This document shows, in pieces, positions 51,589 through 59,233 of a DNA stretch of 64,000 nt. Under the pieces are notes generated by a model that saw only the letters and a list, made by a program, of their open reading frames with translations, did not search any database and was not told the origin of the DNA. This stretch comes from Bacteroidales bacterium (GTDB taxonomy: Bacteria; Bacteroidota; Bacteroidia; Bacteroidales; F082). Numbering within the stretch: position 1 is the stretch's first letter; each line of letters starts with the position of its first letter. The position numbers were made by a program, and so were the translations under genes. The stretch lies in NCBI GenBank assembly GCA_016290215.1, contig JAEETH010000003.1, positions 1 through 64,000 of the forward strand, read 5' to 3'.

Positions 51589-52611
51589 ATGGCAAAGGCA
51601 ATTGATGTGGTAATCATTGGGGCGGGACCGGCAGGTAGCGTTTGCGGTTATCTGCTGAGGAAGTCTGGCGTTAATTGTGTCATCGTTGATTATGCAACGT
51701 TTCCGAGAGAGAAGATTTGTGGTGGCGGATTGACGCCAAAAGCGTATGAATTGTTGCAGGATGTAATGCCGGAACTACAATATGACTACCAAAGTGTGAA
51801 CCATTTTAAGCTGATGCTTGATGGCGAAACATTGTGTGAGGTCGACCTCGCCAAGGCCTTGAGGATGGTGCGAAGAAAGGACTTCGATAACAGGTTGCTT
51901 CAACAGTTTTTGGCCGTTGGTGGCGAGATTCTCAAAGATAGTTTTTCGCATTTTGAGAAACAAAAAGACGGGAAAATAGAGGTCTCGCTGAAGTCGGGAA
52001 AACGAATGACCTGCGATTATCTGATTGGTGCTGATGGCGCAAATAGCCAAGTCAGAAAGCAACTCATCGGACACCATCTGATCAACACGCTTTGGATGGA
52101 ACAATATGTGGCCAAAGGTGCCAATGAATTCATCTTTGAGTTTTCAAGGCATTATAAAACAGGGTATTACTATAGCTTCCCTAACATTGATTGGGATATA
52201 GTTGGGGCAGGAGGTGCCTATGCTTCATCAAGTGAGATTCGTTCCATCTTAAAGCAAAAAAAGATTAGGGAGATGGTTCCAGTGAATGATTCCGTTCTGC
52301 GTGGTGCCTTTATCTCTGTGGATACCGTCAAATCAGGTGAAAATCATGTCATCCTTATCGGTGACGCGGGCGGATTTGCTAATAAGCTAACGTATGAGGG
52401 CCTTTATTATGCCATTGCCACTGGAAGGAACGCCTATAATGCTATTATTGAGGGCGTTGACTTTATCACTGCTAACCACGAAATATTCCGAAAAAAGCGT
52501 AAAGAGGTTTTTATCACGCGCTTCTTTTATAGCCGCTTGGGCTTGTGGTTGATGAAAGTCGGGGCGCATTATCCGAAACTGATAAAAAAGGCTTTTGAAA
52601 TGAACTATTGA
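51589..52611 (+). CDS. Geranylgeranyl-reductase-family FAD oxidoreductase
   Basis: A protein of 340 residues. VVIIGAGPAGSVCGYLLRKS (about 7-26) is the FAD-binding GxGxxG motif. PREKICGGGLTPKAYELL is the family's conserved segment, YLIGADGANSQVRKQL the second FAD motif (GD-like), and VILIGDAGGFANKLTYEGLYYA the third, all characteristic of geranylgeranyl-reductase-like flavoproteins. Relatives reduce isoprenoid chains or halogenate. The end KKAFEMNY has no membrane helix. It has no clear promoter of its own and lies 30 bases after the tRNA terminator. The Hdr-like cluster follows 89 bases later, with its own promoter, so a common electron-transfer role is possible. Confidence 0.85.
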   Translation: MAKAIDVVIIGAGPAGSVCGYLLRKSGVNCVIVDYATFPREKICGGGLTPKAYELLQDVMPELQYDYQSVNHFKLMLDGETLCEVDLAKALRMVRRKDFDNRLLQQFLAVGGEILKDSFSHFEKQKDGKIEVSLKSGKRMTCDYLIGADGANSQVRKQLIGHHLINTLWMEQYVAKGANEFIFEFSRHYKTGYYYSFPNIDWDIVGAGGAYASSSEIRSILKQKKIREMVPVNDSVLRGAFISVDTVKSGENHVILIGDAGGFANKLTYEGLYYAIATGRNAYNAIIEGVDFITANHEIFRKKRKEVFITRFFYSRLGLWLMKVGAHYPKLIKKAFEMNY

Positions 52612-52646
52612 CCTCTTTAGAGTGCCAATATTCAAAACAAAAGTTG

Positions 52647-52654
52647 TATTTTTG
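52647..52654 (+). promoter_or_regulatory. -7 promoter element of the Hdr-like cluster
   Basis: TATTTTTG lies 46 bases before the ATG at 52700. An upstream in-frame ATG at 52622 would begin before this element. Confidence 0.55.
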
Positions 52655-52699
52655 CCGCCAATTAGTAAATATATTTACTGTATAACAATTTACTATTTT

Positions 52700-53413
52700 A
52701 TGGAATATAGGTTTAAAGGACATCTTGTTGAAGAGTTATATAAGGATTACAGGATAAAAGAGGGGATGAAGGCCTGCATGAACTGCGGCGTGTGTACGGC
52801 GGTTTGTCCGGCTGCGGAGTTCTACAAATACAATCCGAAGAATATCGTGAACATCGTCGCGCGCAAGAACGAGGCCGACTTGGAAGATCTTTTGAGAAGC
52901 GATACGATCTGGTATTGCGGCGAGTGCATGTCGTGTGTGACGCGCTGTCCGCGTGCCAATGCTCCTGGATTGGTCATCATGGCGTTGCGCAAGCTCTCGA
53001 TGCGAAGCGGGTTGTACATGGAATCGGAGAAAGGTCGCCAGCAGTATGTTGTGGTTAAGGATTTGTGTTCCAATATCTTGAACTACGGCTATTGTGTCTA
53101 TCCTCGCACTTTCGACTACGAGACGCATAAGGAATTTGGCCCCGTCGGCAAGTGGATCAACGAGAATTTGGATGATTTGCACGCCCGCATGGGCTCCAAC
53201 CTCGACGGCGACGGCCCCGGTGGATTGCGCAGGATTCCCAAGGAAAGCCTCGACCAGCTAAAGAACATTTTCGATGTCACCGGTGCCACCGAGTTGATGG
53301 AACAGGTCTTGAACGACGCGCATCAGGAGGCCGAGAAGGAACACCTTACCGACGAAGAGTATTTCATGATAGTCTATACCCAAAACGACGGGGAAAAACA
53401 TTTGAATCTTTGA
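52700..53413 (+). CDS. HdrC-like iron-sulfur protein
   Basis: A protein of 237 residues. Two 4Fe-4S motifs, CMNCGVCTAVCPAAEF (about 26-41) and CGECMSCVTRCPRA (about 73-86), are those of HdrC, which passes electrons between the flavoprotein HdrA and HdrB. The C-terminal half is helical without further motifs (YDRTLDY-like VYPRTFDYETH). ATG at 52700 is chosen since it follows the promoter element. It is the first gene of a five-gene cluster, HdrC-HdrB-HdrA-HdrC'-HdrD. A 375-base spacer filled by repeats separates it from HdrB. Confidence 0.88.
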   Translation: MEYRFKGHLVEELYKDYRIKEGMKACMNCGVCTAVCPAAEFYKYNPKNIVNIVARKNEADLEDLLRSDTIWYCGECMSCVTRCPRANAPGLVIMALRKLSMRSGLYMESEKGRQQYVVVKDLCSNILNYGYCVYPRTFDYETHKEFGPVGKWINENLDDLHARMGSNLDGDGPGGLRRIPKESLDQLKNIFDVTGATELMEQVLNDAHQEAEKEHLTDEEYFMIVYTQNDGEKHLNL

Positions 53414-53788
53414 ATAAAGCTATAAGCTATAAGCCGTAAGCTGTAAGCTCAATCGCTACCAAGCTAATAGCTAACGGCTAAAAGCGAAAAGCCAATCTTG
53501 AAATCTTGAAATAATGAAAGCTATAAGCTATCAGCCGTCAGCCATCAGCTCAGTTGCTACCAAGCTAATAGCTAACGGCTAACAGCTAAAAGCCAATCTT
53601 GAAATCTTGAAATTTTGAAATTAGAAATCTTGAAATAATGAAAAGCTATAAGCTATAAGCCGTAAGCTCAATCGCTACCAAGCTAATAGCTAACGGCTAA
53701 AAGCTAAAAGCCAAATTTTGAATCTTTGAATTTTAAATCTTTGAATCTTTGAATTTTGAATTTTGAATTTTAAATCTTTGAATACCAA
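53414..53788 (+). repeat. Spacer filled by three family C palindromes and family D tracts
   Basis: Family C copies lie at 53418-53493, 53519-53594 and 53643-53712. Each has left heptads (AGCTATAAGCTATAAGCC) and right heptads (AGCTAACGGCTAAAAGC) that are inverted to each other except for regular A-A and T-T mismatches, so each can fold as a long hairpin. The third copy lacks one 7-base unit. Between and after them lie AATCTTGAAATCTTGAAA tracts (family D). No gene lies in the spacer. Confidence 0.85.
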
Positions 53789-54859
53789 ATGATTATTGAA
53801 GGCAAACAAAAAATATGGGCGGATTACCAAAAAGACATTCCCGATGACCATTACTTTTACGTGAGGAGCTGCATCCGTCAGGCGTTTTTCCCTGGTTCGG
53901 AGGTGACTTTTCTGGACATCACGCGGAATAAGTTGGGCAAGGACTTTTACGAGAACCCATATCATACCACTTGTGGCGGCATTGCCTATCACAGCGACAC
54001 CATCCCGCAAGAGACCGCCATGACCATCATCGCGCGTCAGTTCGCCTTGATGCATGAGAGCGGCTACGAGAACTACGTCTGCTCCTGCATCACCTCGTTT
54101 GGATGCTACACCGAGACGCTGGAAACGTGGCACGAGTATCCCGATTTGGAGGCCAAGATTCGGCAATATCTTTGGGATTCGTGCAAGAAGGAGTTCGCCA
54201 AGCCGAAATATCTTGCCCATGCCAGCGACCTTATCTATAAGTTCAGGTTCGACATCGCGAAACAAATGAAGTTTCCGCTGGTCAATGTTAAGACGGGTAA
54301 GCCGTTGAAGGTGGTCGAGCATATCGGATGCCATTATTCGAAGATGTTCCCGTCGAAGGGATTCGGTGGCGCTGAGTATCCGCATGTGCTGGTCGGCATG
54401 ATCGAGGCTTGGGGCGGCGAGGTGGTCGACTACCCCGAACGCCGTCATTGCTGTGGCTTTGGCTTCCGTCAGTATTTCGTGCAGGCCAACAGAGGCTATT
54501 CCGAGTCGAATACCTACAAGAAATTCGAGTCGATGGAGCCTTACGAGCCGGATTTGATTATCACTAATTGCCCGGGTTGTCCTTATTTCCTCGACAGATG
54601 GCAATATGTCATCGCGGAGCAGACGGGTAAGACATACGGCAAGAACGGCTACGGCATCCCGGCGCTGACCTACGAGGAAGTGGCAGGTTTGGTGATGGAC
54701 TACGACCCTTGGGATCTTGGCCTTCAGATGCACCAGGTCGCCATCGAGCCGCTGTTGGAGAAGATGGGCATCCCTTACGACCCGAAGAAGAAATACCAAG
54801 GCATCAACGGCAAGGACCTCGGTCAGCCGATGTGTCCGTCGTGTATCAAATCAGTTTGA
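53789..54859 (+). CDS. HdrB-like CCG-domain protein
   Basis: A protein of 356 residues. Two CCG domains are seen: an N-terminal one with CIRQAFFPG, TTCGG and CSCITSFGC, and a C-terminal one with HIGCHYSKMF, HCCGFGFRQY and NCPGCPYFLDRW. These Cys clusters bind the noncubane 4Fe-4S cofactors of HdrB, where thiol or disulfide chemistry takes place in methanogens. PMCPSC near the end adds a further Cys pair. It lies between HdrC and HdrA genes. The physiological substrate in Bacteroidota is not known. Confidence 0.88.
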   Translation: MIIEGKQKIWADYQKDIPDDHYFYVRSCIRQAFFPGSEVTFLDITRNKLGKDFYENPYHTTCGGIAYHSDTIPQETAMTIIARQFALMHESGYENYVCSCITSFGCYTETLETWHEYPDLEAKIRQYLWDSCKKEFAKPKYLAHASDLIYKFRFDIAKQMKFPLVNVKTGKPLKVVEHIGCHYSKMFPSKGFGGAEYPHVLVGMIEAWGGEVVDYPERRHCCGFGFRQYFVQANRGYSESNTYKKFESMEPYEPDLIITNCPGCPYFLDRWQYVIAEQTGKTYGKNGYGIPALTYEEVAGLVMDYDPWDLGLQMHQVAIEPLLEKMGIPYDPKKKYQGINGKDLGQPMCPSCIKSV

Positions 54860-54901
54860 GAAACCTTTATTAAGTAGATGAGTTTTTTTGTTTAAATAAT
54901 C

Positions 54902-54997
54902 GACGCGAGACTGCGAGACTACGAGACTACGGGGACGGCCCTTCAACAGATTCTGGCCCCCAATCTCGAAGTCCCGAAGTCCCGTGTCCCGAAGTCA
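54902..54997. repeat. Family B palindrome with degenerate family A core
   Basis: Left arm GACGCGAGACTGCGAGAC, right arm GTCCCGTGTCCCGAAGTC, with a damaged family A element (GGCCCTTCAACAG...) at 54937-54960 in the loop. It fills the gap between the HdrB and HdrA genes. Confidence 0.8.
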
Positions 54998-55019
54998 AAA
55001 GATAGAGCAGATTAATTCT

Positions 55020-56027
55020 ATGAAAGAAGAAATACTAATCATCGGCGGTGGAGCCGCCGGAATGGAAGCAGCCACACAATTGCATAAGATGGGGCTGAAT
55101 CCCGTCATTGTCGAAAAAAGCGAGGCTCTTGGTGGCCATATCGCGCAGTGGGATAGGTTGTTCCCAGCATTTCATCCCGCCAAGGACGTGGTTGATAAGA
55201 TGCTTGACCAAGTGAAAGGCATTGATGTCCGTCTGAATACTGAGGTCGTTGACATTCAAAGAGATAATAACGGTTTCCATGCTGTTTTGAGCAATAACGA
55301 AAAGATTGACGCACAGGCTGTGATTCTTGCCACGGGTTTCGACATTTTCAAAGCGGAGCGAAAACAGGAATACGGCTATGGCATCTATAACAATGTCATT
55401 ACCAGTGTCGAACTGGAGAACTTTTTCAGGACGGGCAAGGACGAGCGCATCAATAACCCGAAGCGCATCGGCTTCGTGCACTGTGTCGGTGCTCGCGACG
55501 TGAAGGTGTGCAACACCTATTGCTCGAAGGTATGCTGTACCACGGCGCTGAAGCAGGCTTGCGAAATCAAGGAGGTGTTCCCTGAAGCAGAGGTGTACAC
55601 GTTCTACATGGATTTGCGCATGTTCGGCCTGGGTTACGAAGACCTTTATCTCAAGTCGCAGAGAGACTTCGACGTGAAATGCGTGCGTGGTCGTGTTTGC
55701 GAGGTTTCGGAGGATATGGACGGCAGGCTGGTCATCAAAGCGGAGGACACTTTGTTCGGCAAGCCTTTGAAGATGACGCTTGATTTGCTGGTTTTGATGT
55801 GCAGCATGGAGAAAAACAAGAGCATCGACGCGATACAGCAGAAGCTCGGCATCACCAACAACAGCGACGGCTTCATGCAGAACAAGGACATGTATCTGGG
55901 CATGAACGACACTGCTCAAGATGGCGTCTTCGTGGCTGGTGCCTGCACCGCTCCCAAGTCGTTGCCCGACACCATCGGGGAGGCGCGTTCCGTGGCAACA
56001 CAAGTGTACAATTATATAAATAGATAG
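55020..56027 (+). CDS. HdrA/QmoA-like FAD iron-sulfur oxidoreductase
   Basis: A protein of 335 residues. ILIIGGGAAGMEAATQLHKM (about 5-24) binds FAD. AVILATGFDIF is the ATG motif. HCVGARDVKVCNTYCSKVCC (about 156-175) is the HdrA/QmoA cysteine cluster, and GVFVAGACTAPKSLPDTIGE near the end is the second FAD site. ATG at 55020 is chosen; a 12-codon extension would start in the repeat. It is a short HdrA without the extra N- and C-terminal ferredoxin domains of methanogen enzymes, close to QmoA. It would collect electrons and pass them to the Fe-S subunits of the cluster. Confidence 0.88.
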   Translation: MKEEILIIGGGAAGMEAATQLHKMGLNPVIVEKSEALGGHIAQWDRLFPAFHPAKDVVDKMLDQVKGIDVRLNTEVVDIQRDNNGFHAVLSNNEKIDAQAVILATGFDIFKAERKQEYGYGIYNNVITSVELENFFRTGKDERINNPKRIGFVHCVGARDVKVCNTYCSKVCCTTALKQACEIKEVFPEAEVYTFYMDLRMFGLGYEDLYLKSQRDFDVKCVRGRVCEVSEDMDGRLVIKAEDTLFGKPLKMTLDLLVLMCSMEKNKSIDAIQQKLGITNNSDGFMQNKDMYLGMNDTAQDGVFVAGACTAPKSLPDTIGEARSVATQVYNYINR

Positions 56028-56028
56028 A

Positions 56029-56098
56029 CGCGAGATGCGAGATTAGGGTCCCTGAGCCTGTCGAAGGGCCCGCGTCTCGAAGTCCCGTGTCTCGTGTC
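56029..56098. repeat. Family B palindrome with intact family A core
   Basis: Arms GACGCGAGATGCGAG and GTCCCGTGTCTCGTGTC surround a perfect 24-bp family A copy at 56047-56070, in the gap between HdrA and the second HdrC gene. Confidence 0.85.
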
Positions 56099-56142
56099 AA
56101 ATGAATAGGTTGATTAATTTTAAACTGTTTAAAATGTAAGCC

Positions 56143-56454
56143 ATGGATTTCGGTTTTTGTTTGTCACCCAGTTCGCATGTCAAGATGGACAGCGTCGACC
56201 TGACGACGTTCAACCGCCTGAAGGAGACCAACCCTGACATCAACACCTGCATCGCATGTGGCTCATGCACTGCGACTTGCACGGCGGGCCACTTCACAGA
56301 GATGAGTTTTCGCCGCATTCTTCTGATGCTTCAGCGAGGCAAGGAAGACGAGGCCAAAAAAATGATTCAACATTGTATGCTCTGCGGCAAATGCACTTTG
56401 GTTTGCCCGCGCGGCATCAATATCCGTAAGATTTTGTTAGACATTACACGATGA
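56143..56454 (+). CDS. HdrC-like small iron-sulfur protein 2
   Basis: A protein of 103 residues with two 4Fe-4S motifs, CIACGSCTATCTAGHF (about 35-50) and CMLCGKCTLVCPRG (about 80-93). The spacing and the helix MSFRRILLMLQRGKEDEAKK between them match QmoC/HdrC N-terminal modules. The stop overlaps the next ATG as ATGA, so it is coupled to the membrane subunit and probably docks on it. It is a second, shorter HdrC in the same cluster. Confidence 0.87.
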   Translation: MDFGFCLSPSSHVKMDSVDLTTFNRLKETNPDINTCIACGSCTATCTAGHFTEMSFRRILLMLQRGKEDEAKKMIQHCMLCGKCTLVCPRGINIRKILLDITR

Positions 56455-58178
56455 ATTCACAGATATTCCATCCTTTTGTGCTCCCCTTCGTTCTCGGCAT
56501 GGCTTTCGTGCTGACGTATTGTGTCGTGGGGCTTTTACGCGTCATCGGCCAGCTGCCGAAAGAAGACAGAAAGCAGTTTTGGCGTTCTTTGGTGACACCT
56601 AAGACGGCATGGGCCAACATCCGCGACTTGTTTGGCGACTGCCTCTTCCATGTGAAGATTTGGAAACGCAATCCCGTGCTCGGTTACATGCACACCGCCA
56701 TCGCTTTTGGCTGGTTTATGATTATCGTTATCGGCCATGTCATGCTGTTTACGCTGAAACCGCTTGAAGGTGTTGAGGTACAAGGCGTTGAGCGGATGTT
56801 CCCCAACTTCTATTATCCGATTTTCTTCAAGTATTTCGCCGTGGAAACGCCTGTTTTCGCCTTCCTTATGGATTTCTTCCTCCTGATGATCATCAGCGGC
56901 ATCCTGATTGCTGTGGTGAAGAAGATCCATTCGAAGATAGTGGGAGTGAAGCGTATTATGCACTTCGGTTTTGCCGACAACATGATTCGTTTCGCCTTGT
57001 GGACCATCTTCCCCTTCCGTCTTATTGCCGAAAAGAGCAATATCATGGCGTTTTGGTGGCTTTATTCCTTTGATTTGATGGTGTTTATGTTTATGTTGCC
57101 GTTCACGAGATATATGCACATCCCGACGGAGGCTTTGTTTATCTTGTTGCGACATGCTGGTCTGAAACCGCGTGAGCCTCGCAAGGGTTATGCTTTGGCC
57201 CAGATTTATTCCTGCCCGAGTTGTGGCTTGTGCATCGACGCCTGCCCGATGAGCGTCAACGACAAGAACAGCGGTAACACTTCGGCCTATTTCATGAAGA
57301 AGCTGAGGAATGGCGACAAGGAAGAGGCCCAACGTATTGCCGAAACCTGTATGCAGTGCGGCAAATGTGTTGCGGTTTGCCCTGTGAGCATCGAGTCATG
57401 CGACATCAAGATGAGCCAACGCGAGGCAGTGCCATACCAGATTCATAGCGACCATTCGTATCTCGAAAACGTGACGTCAGAAACGAAAGAAAACGCCAAA
57501 GTCCTCTATTTTGCTGGCTGCATGACTCAGCTTACTCCCAAGATTATGCGTGCGATGAAGCAAATCATAGAGGCTGCGGGCGAGAAGTATGAGTTTTTGG
57601 ATAAAGACGGCGGTATATGTTGCGGCAGGCCGATGCTGTTGAGCGGAAAGAAGGCCGAAGCCCAAGCCATGATAGCCAAAAACACCGAGTTGATCAAGCA
57701 ATCTGGTGCCAAGAGGCTCGTGCTTTCCTGCCCGATTTGCTATAAGGTTTTCAGAGAGGAATACCAACTTGAAGGCGTTGAAATCCTGCATCATACGCAG
57801 TATATTGACGAGCTTATCAAGAAGGGTAAGCTGAAGGTCGACAAAAACGATGTCAATTATGTATATCACGACCCATGCGAGCTTGGTAGAGCCTTCGGCG
57901 TGTATGACGAGCCTCGCGAGGTGATTGAAAACATTGGCCATTTGCGCAAAGCGAAATCGGAGAAAGAGCTGAGCATCTGCTGCGGCGGAAGTCTCGGCAG
58001 TTTTACCCTGACTCAGCAGGAGCGTGATGAAATAACGGTCAATTCGGTCAACGATTTGATGTTCAACAATCCAGATGAGATTGTAACTGCATGTCCGTTG
58101 TGTTTGAAGACCTTTGCGAGAAAATCACCTGTGGCGGTTAAGGATATTGCGCAGGTGGTCGCCGACCAATTACGGTGA
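56451..58178 (+). CDS. HdrD/DsrK-like membrane iron-sulfur subunit
   Basis: A protein of 575 residues. The N-terminal third has about five transmembrane helices with His pairs (GYMHTAIAFGWFMIIVIGHV, FGFADNMIRFALWTI) that could ligate heme b as in NarI/DsrM-type subunits. Then come 4Fe-4S motifs CPSCGLCIDACPM and CMQCGKCVAVCPVS (about 250-310), followed by two CCG domains (YFAGCMTQLTP, ICCGRPML, SCPICYKVF; HDPCELGRAFGVY, ICCGGSLGSF, ACPLCLKTF). It fuses membrane and HdrD parts in one chain and should exchange electrons with the menaquinone pool. It ends the cluster. Confidence 0.9.
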   Translation: MNSQIFHPFVLPFVLGMAFVLTYCVVGLLRVIGQLPKEDRKQFWRSLVTPKTAWANIRDLFGDCLFHVKIWKRNPVLGYMHTAIAFGWFMIIVIGHVMLFTLKPLEGVEVQGVERMFPNFYYPIFFKYFAVETPVFAFLMDFFLLMIISGILIAVVKKIHSKIVGVKRIMHFGFADNMIRFALWTIFPFRLIAEKSNIMAFWWLYSFDLMVFMFMLPFTRYMHIPTEALFILLRHAGLKPREPRKGYALAQIYSCPSCGLCIDACPMSVNDKNSGNTSAYFMKKLRNGDKEEAQRIAETCMQCGKCVAVCPVSIESCDIKMSQREAVPYQIHSDHSYLENVTSETKENAKVLYFAGCMTQLTPKIMRAMKQIIEAAGEKYEFLDKDGGICCGRPMLLSGKKAEAQAMIAKNTELIKQSGAKRLVLSCPICYKVFREEYQLEGVEILHHTQYIDELIKKGKLKVDKNDVNYVYHDPCELGRAFGVYDEPREVIENIGHLRKAKSEKELSICCGGSLGSFTLTQQERDEITVNSVNDLMFNNPDEIVTACPLCLKTFARKSPVAVKDIAQVVADQLR

Positions 58179-58226
58179 CGGAAGACCTACAAATGCCATT
58201 TTAATCCAGGTCAATAATAATCCAGG

Positions 58227-59156
58227 TCAATAATCTTTGAGCATCGGGAATGGCCTAACAAACACTTTCGGGAACGGCGTCTCAAACTCCATGTCTTCGT
58301 TTTTGAAGGGATGATGGAAGCAGAGTTTGTAGGCATGCAGACATAAGCGTCCCAAAGAGTTGTCGTAGGCATCTGATTCGGGCGAGCGGCCATATTTTGG
58401 ATCGCCTACCACGGGGTGCCCAATGTCGGCCATGTGAACGCGGATTTGGTTTTTGCGCCCGGTCTCCAGTTGCAACTCCACCAAGGAATAGCGTGGGTTG
58501 GAATACAACGTCTTATAATAGGTTTCGGCGTATTTGCCGCCATTGTCGACAGGACTTGAGTAAGTGATGAAAGCCTTGTTGTCCTTCAGCCACGATGCCA
58601 CCCTGCCTTCCTTCTTCTCCATGCAGCCGCACACCACAGCCACATAACGGCGGTCGTAGACGGTGTTTTTCCAGTCTTCTTCGAACCTTAAGGCCACTTC
58701 TTTGCTTTTGGCGAAGAGCATAAGGCCGCTGGTGTCGCGGTCAAGGCGGTGGATGGTGTGGGCGCGGCAGCGTTGCTGTGTGTATATAAAGTATTCATTC
58801 AGAATGCCTTGTGCCGTGTCTTTTTCTTTGGTGGGACTGTTGGTGAGCAGACCTTCCTTCTTGTCGATGACGAGAAGGTATTTGTCTTCGTAGACGATGC
58901 TCAGCCATGGGTTGCGGAAACGTTCTTTTGCAGTGGGCTTGCCGATTTCGACCACCATGCCAGGTTCCAAAGCGAAATCGAATTGCGTGGTACGTCTGCC
59001 ATCGACCGAAACGACCTTGTTGGCCAACATCCTTTTGACCTTGTTGCGGCTGATGCCATCCATCTTTTTCATCAGGAAATCCATCAGTTGAGTCGGCTCC
59101 GTCACGTTGAATTTCAGTGGGTTACTTTTTGAATGTGGGGCTTTATTGTTTTTCAT
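58227..59156 (-). CDS. RluA-family pseudouridine synthase
   Basis: A protein of 309 residues. The S4-like N-terminus (FLMKKMDGISRNKVKRMLAN, about 27-46) precedes the catalytic domain with the RluA motif IHRLDRDTSGLMLFAKS (about 133-149, catalytic Asp in HRLDRDTSG), VYDRRYVAVVCG, LETGRKNQIRVHM and GHPVVGDPKYG. Such enzymes convert uridine to pseudouridine in rRNA or tRNA; which site is not readable. It is convergent with the Hdr cluster. Upstream repeats of family D separate it from dnaB. Confidence 0.92.
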   Translation of the reverse strand: MKNNKAPHSKSNPLKFNVTEPTQLMDFLMKKMDGISRNKVKRMLANKVVSVDGRRTTQFDFALEPGMVVEIGKPTAKERFRNPWLSIVYEDKYLLVIDKKEGLLTNSPTKEKDTAQGILNEYFIYTQQRCRAHTIHRLDRDTSGLMLFAKSKEVALRFEEDWKNTVYDRRYVAVVCGCMEKKEGRVASWLKDNKAFITYSSPVDNGGKYAETYYKTLYSNPRYSLVELQLETGRKNQIRVHMADIGHPVVGDPKYGRSPESDAYDNSLGRLCLHAYKLCFHHPFKNEDMEFETPFPKVFVRPFPMLKDY

Positions 59157-59157
59157 T

Positions 59158-59232
59158 TAAAGATTTAAGATTTAAAGATTCAAGATTTTGAATCGCTTTG
59201 CGTAATGTTGAATATTAAATTTTGAATTTTGA
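59158..59232. repeat. AAATTTTGAATC repeat (family D)
   Basis: AAAGATTTAAAGATTC and TTGAATTTTGAATT units fill the gap between the pseudouridine synthase and dnaB genes. Confidence 0.55.
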
Positions 59233-59233
59233 A

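Noticed and set aside
53418-53712. Family C copies as a CRISPR array or attachment sites
   Set aside because: The units are imperfect palindromes of unequal spacing with family D tracts between them, and no cas, integrase or transposase gene is nearby.
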